Positions 53,428 to 64,000 of a DNA stretch of 64,000 bases are shown here, in pieces (the first letter of the stretch is position 1; every line of letters begins with the position of its first letter). The notes beneath the pieces are model-generated. The model was given only the letters and a program-made list of their open reading frames with translations, did not search any database and had not been told where the DNA came from. Source of the stretch: Mesostigma viride (Eukaryota > Streptophyta > Mesostigmatophyceae > Mesostigmatales > Mesostigmataceae); the NCBI GenBank assembly GCA_009746045.1, contig RPFO01000076.1:4581775-4645774 (forward strand). Reading direction: 5' to 3'. The position numbers and the translations under genes were made by a program.

Positions 53428-55394
53428 TTCATGTCCCACGTAGCTCCCACAAAAACCAGCATCTTCATTAAAACAATAAGTGGAAGCATACATGTGACAC
53501 TAATTGACATGCCCGGAGGCACGCCGTTCAAGGCCCTTCATGAAGTATACGTTGCCCTAGAGGCAACCAAGACAAGGGTGGGTGGGTGGGGAGCAAAGAA
53601 AGAGGCCGACAAAACCAGCCAGAGCGGCTTTTAGTCGCAAAACCTCCCTTATCCCTAGCTAACTGACGTCATTAAACCCTTATGTTCAGTGATGCTAGTA
53701 AGACGCTAACCGTACAGACCGGGGGTAGAATATCCCGAATCTGCACGGCTAGTATTGAATAATGCGTAGGTTGTTATTTTCAGGGGCACTGCACCTCACG
53801 CCCCGTTCCGCCCGGGTATAATCAACCCAAGCGCGGAACGCACATTTTATTTAATTCATTTTTCAACCATGCACTATATTGCATCTACTAATCACAAAAG
53901 CTCTAGCCAAACAGCTACGAGAAAACACTACGACCTATAAGCCGCTCATCCAGCGGCCTCTTGTTCCCGCATTCACGTATAGAAGAAACTCCGTTCAAAG
54001 AACCCCGATTCATGTCCCACGTAGCTCCCACAAAAACCAGCATCTTCATTAAAACAATAAGTGGAAGCATACATGTGACACTAATTGACATGCCCGGAGG
54101 CACGCCGTTCAAGGCCCTTCATGAAGTACGTTGCCCAATCACCCCCGCCCTGGCTTTCCCTTGAAGCCGCACTCCACCTTGCTCGTTGTCACAAGTGACC
54201 GCCCTGCCGCAAAACGGGAGCCCCCCCACATCGGGAGGCGTGTGCCCGGCGGCTGTGGATGCATGGCCAGGCCCAAAAAGGCCCAGCGCATTTGCACTGC
54301 GATTGCGCACGGCCAGCCTATCATGACCCCTCTCGGGGCCCCGAGTCGGTACCGCTATGGCCGTCTCCCCATAGACCCGGGGTGCTTCGAGAAAAAACGT
54401 GGACCTAGCCCAGGCCCCGCCAGCCCGGATGCCCGAGGCCACAGCCCCAGGCACCTGGCTGAACGAGAGTCCGTTCAGCCAAGACCGCATTCCCCCCGAG
54501 GTTTCTATGCGTGGGGAAAAAATTTCTAGCTTAGGCGCTTTTCCCATCGCCGTCCCCAGCCCCAACCACCCCCCCCTCGGCGGAAGGCAATTGCAAAGTT
54601 TGCTGGCCAGCAGCAATTTCCGAAGAAAAAGCCTCAGGCCGCGGACCGAGACACGGGTCGCCAGTGCCAGCCATCCGGCTCCAACCCGGGGTGCAAGCAT
54701 CCCCAGGTACGGAGCACCAGCTCGCGCACTGGGCCGACCAAGCGACAGTTGAGCACCTGTCACGGCATCCGGCCCACCAAAGACCCCAAGCTGGGGAAAA
54801 GGTGCGGACCGGAGGTAATCATTTTCTTTTCTTTTAGTTAACCGGGCGAGGAACTACGCCTGGCCGGTTAACAACTGGAAGTCTCACCACTGGCCAAGTG
54901 GCCGGTGCAACCAGTGCTTTTGGGATTTTGCTCCGCAGCACCCATAGCTGCGGCTGCCGCCGCAACGACAACGTCGGAGCAAAGAAAGAGGCCGACAAAA
55001 CCAGCCAGAGCGGCTTTTAGTCGCAAAACCTCCCTTATCCCTAGCTAACTGACGTCATTAAACCCTTATGTTCAGTGATGCTAGTAAGACGCTAACCGTA
55101 CAGACCGGGGGTAGAATATCCCGAATCTGCACGGCTAGTATTAAATAATGCGTAGGTTGTTCTTTTCAGGGGCACTGCACCTCACGCCCCGTTCCGCCCG
55201 GGTATAATCAACCCAAGCGCGGAACGCACATTTTATTTAATTCATTTTTCAACCATGCACTATATTGCATCTACTAATCACAAAAGCTCTAGCCAAACAG
55301 CTACGAGAAAACACTACGACCTATAAGCCGCTCATCCAGCGGCCTCTTGTTCCCGCATTCACGTATAGAAGAAACTCCGTTCAAAGAACCCCGA
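53428..55394 (-). mobile_element. Split-direct-repeat element, left member of a head-to-head pair
   Basis: Minus-strand copy of the element at 35402-37356: on the plus strand R', spacer, P', R', Q', P'. Outer end TTCATGTCCC, inner end CCCCGA. Length about 1967 bp. Same split-direct-repeat layout, no recombinase or RT. Confidence 0.75.
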
Positions 55395-55459
55395 TAGCCG
55401 TCAAGAACCCATTAAATCATACTAGCTACTCAGCGGCGAAATTCTGGAATTGTAACCAT
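55395..55459. other. 65-bp spacer between the inverted elements
   Basis: A unique sequence not seen elsewhere in the window. It separates two near-identical inverted copies of about 2 kb, so the whole region 53428-57423 can fold into a giant hairpin. Confidence 0.8.
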
Positions 55460-57423
55460 TCGGGGTTCTTTGAACGGAGTTTCTTCTATACGTGAATGCG
55501 GGAACAAGAGGCCGCTGGATGAGCGGCTTATAGGTCGTAGTGTTTACTCGTAGCTGTTTGGCTAGAGCTTTTGTGATTAGTAGATGCAATATAGTGCATG
55601 GTTGAAAAATGAATTAAATAAAATGTGCGTTCCGCGCTTGGGTTGATTATACCCGGGCGGAACGGGGCGTGAGGTGCAGTGCCCCTGAAAAGAACAACCT
55701 ACGCATTATTTAATACTAGCCGTGCAGATTCGGGATATTCTACCCCCGGTTTGTACGGTTAGCGTCTTACTAGCATCCACTAAACATAAGGGTTTAATGA
55801 CGTCAGTTAGCTAGGGATAAGGGAGGTTTTGCGACTAAAAGCCGCTCTGGCTGGTTTTGTCGGCCTCTTTCTTTGCTCGTTGTCGTTGCGGCGGCAGCCG
55901 CAGCTATGGGTGCTGCGGAGCAAAATCCCAAAAGCACTGGTTGCACTGGCCACTTGGCCAGTGGTGAGACTTCCAGTTGTTAACCGGCCAGGCGTAGTTC
56001 CTCGCTCGGTTAACTAAAAGAAAAGAAAATGATTACCTCCGGTCCGCACCTTTTCCCCAGCTTGGGGTCTTTGGTGGGCCGGATGCCGTGACAGGTGCTC
56101 AACTGTCGCTTGGTCGGCCCAGTGCGCGAGCTGGTGCTCCGTACCTGGGGATGCTTGCACCCCGGGTTGGAGCCGGATGGCTGGCACTGGCGACCCGTGT
56201 CTCGGTCCGCGGCCTGCGGCTTTTTCTTCGGAAATTGCTGCTGGCCAGCAAACTTTGCAATTGCCTTCCGCCGAGGGGGGGGTGGTTGGGGCTGGGGACG
56301 GCGATGGGAAAAGCGCCTAAGCTAGAAATTTTTTCCCCACGCATAGAAACCTCGGGGGGGAATGCGGTCTTGGCTGAACGGACTCTCGTTCAGCCAGGTG
56401 CCTGGGGCTGTGGCCTCGGGCATCCGGGCTGGCGGGGCCTGGGCTAGGTCCACGTTTTTTCTCGAAGCACCCCGGGTCTATGGGGAGACGGCCATAGCGG
56501 TACCGACTCGGGGCCCCGAGAGGGGTCATGATAGGCTGGCCGTGCGCAATCGCAGTGCAAATGCGCTGGGCCTTTTTGGGCCTGGCCATGCATCCACAGC
56601 CGCCGGGCACACGCCTCCCGATGTGGGGGGGCTCCCGTTTTGCGGCAGGGCGGTCATTTGTGACAACGAGCAAGGTGGAGTGCGGCTTCAAGGGAAAGCC
56701 AGGGCGGGGGTGATTGGGCAACGTACTTCATGAAGGGCCTTGAACGGCGTGCCTCCGGGCATGTCAATTAGTGTCACATGTATGCTTCCACTTATTGTTT
56801 TAATGAAGATGCTGGTTTTTGTGGGAGCTACGTGGGACATGAATCGGGGTTCTTTGAACGGAGTTTCTTCTATACGTGAATGCGGGAACAAGAGGCCGCT
56901 GGATGAGCGGCTTATAGGTCGTAGTGTTTACTCGTAGCTGTTTGGCTAGAGCTTTTGTGATTAGTAGATGCAATATAGTGCATGGTTGAAAAATGAATTA
57001 AATAAAATGTGCGTTCCGCGCTTGGGTTGATTATACCCGGGCGGAACGGGGCGTGAGGTGCAGTGCCCCTGAAAAGAACAACCTACACATTATTTAATAC
57101 TAGCCGTGCAGATTCGGGATATTCTACCCCCGGTTTGTACGGTTAGCGTCTTACTAGCATCCACTAAACATAAGGGTTTAATGACGTCAGTTAGCTAGGG
57201 ATAAGGGAGGTTTTGCGACTAAAAGCCGCTCTGGCTGGTTTTGTCGGCCTCTTTCTTTGCTCCCCACCCACCCACCCGTGTCTTGGTTGCCTCTAGGGCA
57301 ACGTACTTCATGAAGGGCCTTGAACGGCGTGCCTCCGGGCATGTCAATTAGTGTCACATGTATGCTTCCACTTATTGTTTTAATGAAGATGCTGGTTTTT
57401 GTGGGAGCTACGTGGGACATGAA
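55460..57423 (+). mobile_element. Split-direct-repeat element, right member of the pair
   Basis: Plus-strand copy: P, Q, R, P, spacer, R, ending GGGACATGAA. It differs from the left copy at few sites (for example CGGTTTGTACGG and CATCCACTAAAC here versus CGGTCTGTACGG and CATCACTGAAC there), which argues that the two are separate insertions or that the arms have since diverged slightly. Confidence 0.75.
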
Positions 57424-58285
57424 TGATCATTTAATGAATCATCTATACAACACTGTTATGGCTTTATGACACATCCGTCATTGCCTTTCATCAAATATGA
57501 TGACAGCTGGTTAACAAATCTGGTCGCTTGCTAGGGCATCATGCTGACCGCTCCCATTTCATTCTCGTGGTGCCTGCATGAATCCAAGCAAACCGCGACA
57601 CAATATGCAAGAGAAAAAAAAGATATCAGATCCTTGACATAGACATCACCATTCTACAAGGAAGAGCTCACCAGCACCTAACGGTCCAATCATGCAGCAA
57701 ATGTGTAGAACACGATTTATGACCCAACACTCACTCTTATGGCAAAGCAGCCCATACACATGAATCACACCATGCGCCAGCAGATGTCACACGAGCAATT
57801 AAGCCACAACGTTGTCGTCGGATCAGAAAGCAACAAACGTGAAAACGCTAGCGGCCCAAATCTGAGATTCCGCGGAACACAGAAAATAAGAAAGCTCAGA
57901 AGCTACCAGCAAGGGATCAAGCATAGGACCTTTGGCATGATTTCGCGGCTGTGTGAGTCTCCTTATCCGAAGGCATCTCACTTAATTAACGTTTCGAAAC
58001 AGCCAAACTGCGAAAAATCTCTTACCGGAGAGAGTTGCCAATATCAAGGAGACAACCAGCGCAGGCCAGAAATCGGGAGAATCCGGACCATGGGAGCTCG
58101 AGCCTGCCGTTATCTTGTCCGCGTTTTCGAGTCGTGCAGGATTATGAATATGAATGGAGATGGAAATGTGTAGCCTTGTGCATTGAAATTATGGCTGGCT
58201 GACGTGAAGAGCGACTACATGACCTAGACGGTGGGGCCGGAAACAGCTTGCTTGATTGTGTTTCATCGTGGGCAGTGAGTCCAAC
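57424..58285. other. Unassigned region before element 5
   Basis: No supported gene. An open stretch at 57739-58173 has no recognisable domain and ordinary composition, so I do not call it. Confidence 0.4.
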
Positions 58286-58933
58286 AGTTAGCATTTTGGG
58301 CAACCAATATGCTAAGTGGATGCAGTTTGGAAAGACCTTTCCAACGCCGTGCTGACCGCCTGAAACAGACAAGGGACGAGAAAGATATGAGGTCCCGAAG
58401 TCCTAGCCGTCCGTGGCCGACTAAGGTACAGTCCTCTGGTATAGTGGACAGGACACGTGGCAGGCCGTGCCTGCACAGGCTTAGCCTGACTATCACGTGA
58501 CTGTGGTCCACGTAGGCCAGAGGAGCAGCAGCCTGTGGCTGGTGGAATACAGGGCTGGCGCAGGTCTGCAAGGATACTAGGCCTTGCAGGCTTGTGACAG
58601 GTCCTGTACTTCCTAGGTTGCAGAGTCTAGGCAAATCCAGTTCGTCCTGGCTCTGCACTGATGCCAGTGGACGTTGAGGATTTGCTTGCATGCCTGCACG
58701 TGCCTCGTCACGCCGATGGGAACGAGGAACAACGCAAAGGATATAGCTTGGTCATGGGGGATGACCAGCTATCTTGGCAAGCACGAACCGAGGCTCCCAC
58801 ATTGGTCGTGGAACCGCTCACCGTGGTCGTGGCTTGGTGCACGGGTTAAAAGGTTGCTGCCTTTGCAACTTTGGCTCATCCCGTTGTGTGGCGCGAGAGA
58901 CCAGGAACTCACAGTTCTGGCTGTTCGCTAACT
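58286..58933 (+). repeat. 5' LTR of element 5
   Basis: 648 bp, AGTTAGC...GCTAACT, about 97 percent identical to 730-1377 by eye. Followed by the same CGTACTATTG leader start (58934-58943). Confidence 0.92.
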
Positions 58934-58967
58934 CGTACTATTGCATTTCTGTTGTGCAAGGTTTTTC

Positions 58968-60115
58968 ATGTCGGCCGAGGCTCGGGTCGAGACACCTGAG
59001 TCATCCCCCGGGCACGAAGCAGCTCCCGAGGCGCCAGCGCGCGAGAACGCGTTTTTCCCCTATTCCCACCCATCCAACGCTTCTACGTTTGTGCAGGCCG
59101 CCTACGTTGCGAGGGGTCTTGCGGAAGGAGGTTGGGTTGCTGTGTTTGGAAACGCAGCAGGGCCGTCGGCAAACGACCCAGTGGTGATGAGGATAAGGGC
59201 GACGACGTCGCCAGGGGAGACGGGTCGGGTCTGCACGGAGCGGCTTGTCGCTATTCGCGACGAAATAGCTTCGTTGATCTACAGTTTGGAGGTCGCGTAC
59301 CAGGGCGGGCACGTCACCATTCAGGCGCTGGACTTAGCGCGTGAAACGCTGGGCCAGCTGGTGGCCATTTGTTTAGGTGGTACCAGATTGTACAACCACT
59401 GGGTGGCGACAAGCTCGCTGGGGGAGGGGACCGACGCGTCACATATTATACGGGACGCGCAGACGCGTGAAGCCGACAGTCCGTGGGATTCGGCTGAAGT
59501 GGTAGCTCAGACGTGTGAGCACCTGGTCAATATCTTGACCCAAGAGGCGCGTGGTCACGCCGATCACTGGGTGATCACGACACGACCAGCCGGCATTTGG
59601 TCGACCTTGGATACACCGAGGTTGCAAGCAGGCCGGGGGCGTGTGGGCCAACGGTGACAGTCATCACCGGTCGGGACGTCACCGACGAGGATTTTCACAG
59701 CGAGTTCGTGGATCGCCCCACGGGCATCATAGCTCGTTCGTCACAGCAGATTGACGAAGGGGACGGCACAAACGAGGGCTACTCAGCTCGGCGTAGGGCG
59801 GAGTTGCATATCCCGTTTGAGCCAGAACACGACTTCGCTGAGATTGGTCGGGGGTCACGGAACGACAGGCGGGGTGGTGGCAGTCGGTGGGTCAGGAACC
59901 TGCAGTGGTATCGCCGTGGTAGTGCGCCTAGGCTGCCGGTGGAGCAGACACCAGCCGGGAGGCCGGTGAGCCGGGTATTAGGTCCTTACAACGCGGAGGA
60001 GGTCCGTTCAGTTCCGCGCGTAGGGACACCGGTGGCGCGCACAGCGCAGGAGCGTGAGGAGGAGGCCATAGCTGAGGAACGGCCAGCGGCTTCTTCAGGC
60101 AGCACCAGCGCTTGA
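58968..60115 (+). pseudogene. N-terminal ORF of element 5
   Basis: Same protein as at 1409-2605 (VVMRIRATTSPGETGR and Arg-rich C-terminus). A frameshift near 59630 and a one-base insertion near 60080 relative to element 1 bring a TGA at 60113-60115. Whether the ancestral form was separate from Gag or fused to it cannot be decided from two copies. Confidence 0.7.
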
Positions 60116-60167
60116 GCCAGTTTTGCCTTGTCTGTCGCCTGTTTTGTTTTGCCTCCCACTGTATATA

Positions 60168-61517
60168 ATGCCTCGTGGCAAACCGGGAGACGGCGACAAG
60201 GGCGAGATGGAGGCACCGGCTGGAGCAAGCCAGGAGCCTCGGCAAGACAAGGAGCAGCTGGTGGGAGAGGCGATCCCAGCCAGCGACGGCGATGGGGGAA
60301 AGAGACCAGGCGGCAAGAGACGGCATGAAGACGCGGTGGAGGAGGCGCGCAAGGTGCGGGCAACAGGGCCAACGGATGCAATAACGGTGGCAAATGGGCA
60401 ACCTGCCGTGGAGAAGCGTAAGAGGGACCCCTCCGCTGACGGCAATGGTAAGAGGCCTCACGTGGATGTGCTCTCCCCTGTGCCTGCTGGACCAAGTGGT
60501 GTTGTTGTTGACACCCGCTGTGGTGGAGCCAGTGAAGGCGCTGCCAGGGTCGAGACCTCACATGAGTGCTGTCACTGTTATGAATGGTCAAAAGCCTCTT
60601 AACCCACCACTAGCACAGGAAGCTTTGACAAGTGGCTTGAGGACATGGAGCTTGTTGTGTGCTCCGTGGACCCCACTGTCAACCTAGTGCAAGTGTTTCA
60701 CTCGTCCACGTGCAACAGGGACTCGTCAGAGCGTGTCAGGGAAAGGCTAGGACTGCTGTCAAGGATAAGCTAACCTGGGCACAGTTCCTGGAAGGGTTGA
60801 GGGAGGAGTTCTCTGACAAGGTTCTCAACCTCACCAACTATTACAAGCATCAGTATGACACCTTTGAGATAGTGGGCCCTGTGGCAGAGGAATGGGCTAG
60901 GCTCAACCGTATCAGGGACAAGGGGGCCAAGTATGGCTTCCTGGTCACAGATAGGGCCTTGGCAGACTATTTCCTGGACCGTATGGGTTTGAGTGTGGAT
61001 GGGAGAAACGGTGCCCGCATGTTTCTTAACCAGACTGATGGCTCCTTGCGTGCTCTGGAGCTTGTAATCCTCAGCATAAGGAAGCCAGATCCTGCCTGCA
61101 AAGCTATCCAGTCCCATGGCAGCAATGCCACCTCCGCTGTGCAGGGCCAAGGTGATGTCCCCGGGTACCCAGCCCGTGATGGGGCAAGGCCCAACAAGCG
61201 TAAGCGCTTCAGGCGCCAGAGGCAGGGGGCTCAGGGTGGCAAGGGTGCAGGTTCCCAAGGAGGGGTTGGGAGCCAGCAAGCTGGTGGTCAGCAGGGTAAG
61301 GGTGGCCAAGGGCAAGGCAAGGGCCAAGCTCAAGGCAACCAGGGCAAGCAGGGTGGACAGTCTCAGGGAGGCCAGGGAAGCCTGGCAAGGGTGGGGCTGG
61401 GTCTGGGAAGAAGGGTGGGCATGCTTTGTGTGTGGCAAGGAAGGTCACTGGCGTCGTGAGTGTCCTGACAGGAAGGCCAAGCCTGCTGGGGCAGGGGGCC
61501 AGTCTGGGCAGCAGTGA
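60168..61517 (+). pseudogene. gag: Gag of element 5
   Basis: ATG 60168 after TATATAA. Capsid-like region and the knuckle CFVCGKEGHWRREC (about 61422-61463) as in element 1. Frameshifts near 60500, 60623 and 60743. Ends QSGQQ then TGA 61515-61517. Confidence 0.82.
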
Positions 61518-61521
61518 CTAG
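61515..61521 (+). promoter_or_regulatory. Gag-Pol junction of element 5: UGA CUAG
   Basis: The clearest case. The zinc-knuckle frame of Gag, the TGA, and the following Pol frame (LASSPVNSQSPLGEG) are one uninterrupted frame apart from the stop. The 26 bases 61527-61552 are identical in elements 1 and 4. Confidence 0.7.
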
Positions 61522-64000
61522 CATCATCCCCTGTAAATAGTCAATCACCCCTTGGGGAAGGTGTGCTGGATGTACATAAGGATGGGGGTGTGCCCCTTGT
61601 GCAGCACCAAGGGTGTAAAGATGTTGTTCTTCCACTGGATTGCAATAACAATGCTGCAGCTGAATTCCCTATGCCTCATGCAGGTGGTGGGTCTCCAGCA
61701 GGTGCTGGCCTGGAGGGCCAAGGGACCTTGCTGGAAGGGCCTGGAGCGGTCCAGGGTGCAGGACCTGACTTGGGGCGTCAGGATGGCCTGCAGGGAAGCC
61801 CTGGAACCTCAGGAGTGGATCATGTGTCCCCACACACGGTTCAGACGTCTCGCCAGGTCAGTACTGACAGAGTGCTGAGCTATGCTGAGGCTGGCCATAG
61901 TTGCATCACATGTTTGGGCATTCTGGGCAGGCAGCAATGTTTGCTTGGAAGCTAGGTAGGGAGCCTTTGTGGGAGGCTGCCAGGCTGCTGCTGAGAACTG
62001 TGGTTGCCAGGAGAATGCTGTTCACCCACCTCAGTCCCATGCTAGGGAGCCTGCTAGGGAGCGTGGCGACATCCAGATGGATATCCAGCATATCAGGGGC
62101 TTGTATATATTGGTGGGGTGGACAGGTTCAGTAGATACAGGCTGATAGACGTTCTGCCTGGTATGCAGGAGCACCACTTGTTGTTGGGTATGAAGGCCCT
62201 GATCCCAGGCTTTGGGGTGTGCAAGAGTGTGCAGGCAGACTTGCAGTTTGACTGTTTGCTCAAGCATCAGGACCAGCTGCCTTGTAAGCTGGTAGTAGTC
62301 CCCAGGGAGAGTCATGGGCAGCAAGGGGCTGTAGAGAGATCCATACGTGAAGTGAAGACAGTGGTGCTAGCAGCAGAGTCAGTGCCACTTGTGGCATCTG
62401 CCTTAGAGAGGGCAGCCTGGTGTAAGGGGATAGAAGAGCAGCTGAACCACAGGGTTAACTATTACTTTGATGGTGTGGCTGTCTCTCCCCTGGCCCTGCA
62501 GTATAGCTTGTTGCCTGAGAACGTGGTGCAGGCCAGTCTTAGGAAGGCAGATAGGTTATTTGCCCAGCTGAGACGTAAGGACAAGAACTGGAATGTGCTG
62601 AGGCCTCAGGTGGGGCTGAAGGTCAGGATGTGGAAGGAACCATCTATTCCAGGCAAGCGGGGGAAGTGGCAGGATGGGGTTGTCACTCGTGTGGAGAAGC
62701 TAACAGATCTTGCCTGGTGGCTTTGGAAAAGGATCCAAGGCACGTGTACAGGTTGTCCTGGGCTCATGTCAAGGAAAGAAGGCCACATGCAATCTGGCCT
62801 GCAGACGGGCCAGGCCCTCCCAGCTGGGTTGAGGAGCCAGGCCAGAGCCAGGCAGCAGCAGCTAACAATCCTCTGGTGGTGGATGATGGTCTGTCCCTGC
62901 TGGAAGATGACGAGCAGGAGGCTGCTGAAGCAACTGTCACAAGGCCAGAGGGGACGGGGCAGCCACCTAAGGCCCGGGGGCCTCTCATGGCGGACGTCAT
63001 CCGAGCACTCATGCGCAGCAAACATGATCCCAAGGTATCCAAGCTCACGGGGTGGGGGTCGTGCTGGGCAGCTACAATGGAGGTAGATACCAACTCACAG
63101 GTGTCTGTCATCAGGGAAGAGGATGCTGTAGGCTTACAGATGTCCCATCCCAGTTGCCTTGCTGTGTCTGATTTCTCAGGAAAGGTGTCCATGAAGATCC
63201 TTGGGGAAGTGAGTGTGCCTATCTTAGGGGTGCCCACCACGTTCTGTGTGGTAGAGGGCTATAAGGGGCCTGCCATTCTGGGTCAGAACTTCTTGTGCAT
63301 GCCAGGGGTTACTTTGACCTCTGATGAGTTGGCACTAGAAGGCAGGGGCAGCCTCCCCCTTGAAAGATATCACTATTCCCAGGGTCTTGCAGTGGCGGTG
63401 AAGGCTGTTAGGAGTCAGCCAGCTGAGGGTCCTCAAGGTCAGGAGCCCATAGCTGAGGACTTGTTGATAATCCCAACCACCTTTGATCCAAGGCAGTTAG
63501 GGGTAAACAGGTACCAGATAGCTGCTCACAGTCCTATTCCCTGGCGCCAGCTAGTCGAGATGATGCAAAGCCCCAAGATGGCTAAGGCATGGACTCTTGG
63601 CTTTGTTGCTTCTGGGCATGAGTGGATAGTTTCCAACTGTGCAGAACCTGTGGATGAGCTGCCAGAAGTTCACCAGCTGCTCAGATTGATGTTTGTCCTC
63701 AAGCTCAAGGAGGTTGATGGTGTCCAGGTGCCACATGTCAGACCAGTTGTAACCGAGTATCATGGCACTGGCCAGTTGTTAGATGAGGAGCTCTATACTC
63801 CAGGGATGCTGCATGACACGTGGAGGATTCTGCTGTGTATATTTCTGTCTTTTCTGGTTAAGGGTGTGCCCTATAGCTCTGTGCTGATTGATTTCAAGAG
63901 GGCTTTTCTCAAGGGTGACCAAGATCAGGCTAGGCAGACTTGGAGAGATATCCCTCCTTTCTTTGTGACTGTACCTGCTGTATGGAGAGCAGAGATAAAG
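61518..64000 (+). pseudogene. pol: Pol of element 5: integrase - retropepsin-like - start of RT
   Basis: Integrase with Asp in MDIQHIRG, Asp in QADLQFD and Glu in GAVERSIREVK, then RMWKEPSIPGKRGKWQDG. The retropepsin-like DTNSQVSVI (about 63085-63110) with ILGQNFL (about 63275) is next. RT begins (ELYTPGMLHDTWRILLC, IDFKRAFLKGD) and is cut by the window end before HGDD. Frameshifts near 61903, 61973, 62117 and 62692. Confidence 0.87.

Larger units (their letters stand above)
58286..64000 (+). mobile_element. Copia-like element 5 (sister of element 1, cut by window end)
   Basis: LTR, N-terminal ORF, Gag, UGA CUAG junction and Pol as far as the first RT blocks. Nearly identical to element 1 (RT and Gag regions differ at a few percent by eye). 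It carries its own single-base deletions, for example near 60623, 60743, 61903, 62117 and 62692. The 3' half and second LTR lie beyond 64000. Confidence 0.92.

Noticed and set aside
53428-57423. Ordinary DNA transposon with 2-kb terminal inverted repeats
   Set aside because: Each arm is itself a complete split-direct-repeat element that also occurs alone at 35402-37356. Two head-to-head elements explain it better, though a foldback composite is not excluded.
57739-58173. 144-codon ORF
   Set aside because: No recognisable domain, no neighbours that support it and no repeat copies; likely chance.

Overview
This window is a eukaryotic, transposon-dominated stretch with no convincing single-copy host gene. 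Signs of a eukaryote are LTR retrotransposons with AATAAA-type 3' ends, GT-AG introns, a Tnp2/CACTA-type transposase, a LINE fragment, a chromovirus, and elements with the split-direct-repeat layout of PAT/Ngaro/TOC1. A cytosine-methyltransferase domain inside a Gypsy polyprotein and a PHD finger on its integrase fit an alga or early green-lineage genome. That is inference; I cannot name the species.

Layout. Bases 1-20945 are a nest of Copia-like elements. Element 3 (minus strand, 15207-20945) is oldest and is cut in its RT by element 2 (plus, 1-15206). Element 2 is itself split by element 1 (complete, 730-9183, near-identical LTRs, 5-bp duplication GTAGG) and by an unrelated solo LTR (11937-12614, duplication CTTAC). 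Each cut restores a continuous reading frame when the insert is removed. From 20946 to about 27000 there is a decayed CACTA-type transposase region with a divergent repeat-rich gene. A gag-only LTR element (27512-32045) carries a split-direct-repeat element in its 3' LTR. Simple-sequence arrays (32250-32850) lead into element 4 (32905-42912). Element 4 is interrupted in its integrase by a TTAA-flanked piggyBac-like element (34906-38563), which carries a further split-direct-repeat element. Next come a minus-strand Gypsy element with DNMT, RT, RNase H, integrase and PHD finger (43074-47368), a 36-bp satellite, a LINE tail with a perfect 16-bp duplication, a 5'-truncated chromovirus (50745-52980), a GGTGAGAAA array, two head-to-head split-direct-repeat elements (53428-57423), and the first 5.7 kb of element 5 (58286-64000), a close relative of element 1.

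Most notable biology. The Copia-like lineage (elements 1-5) has an order I do not know from any described clade: (extra N-terminal ORF)-Gag-INTEGRASE-PROTEASE-RT-RNase H, with the retropepsin-like domain after the integrase. It also has HGDD in place of YVDD in RT, LTRs ending AGT...ACT instead of TG...CA, an in-frame UGA-CUN readthrough-type junction between Gag and Pol, no TGG primer site after the LTR, and a 10-nt complementarity between the first bases after the 5' LTR and a conserved 3'-UTR motif. Almost all genes here are frameshifted. Many lesions are single-base indels between nearly identical copies, so some could be assembly error.
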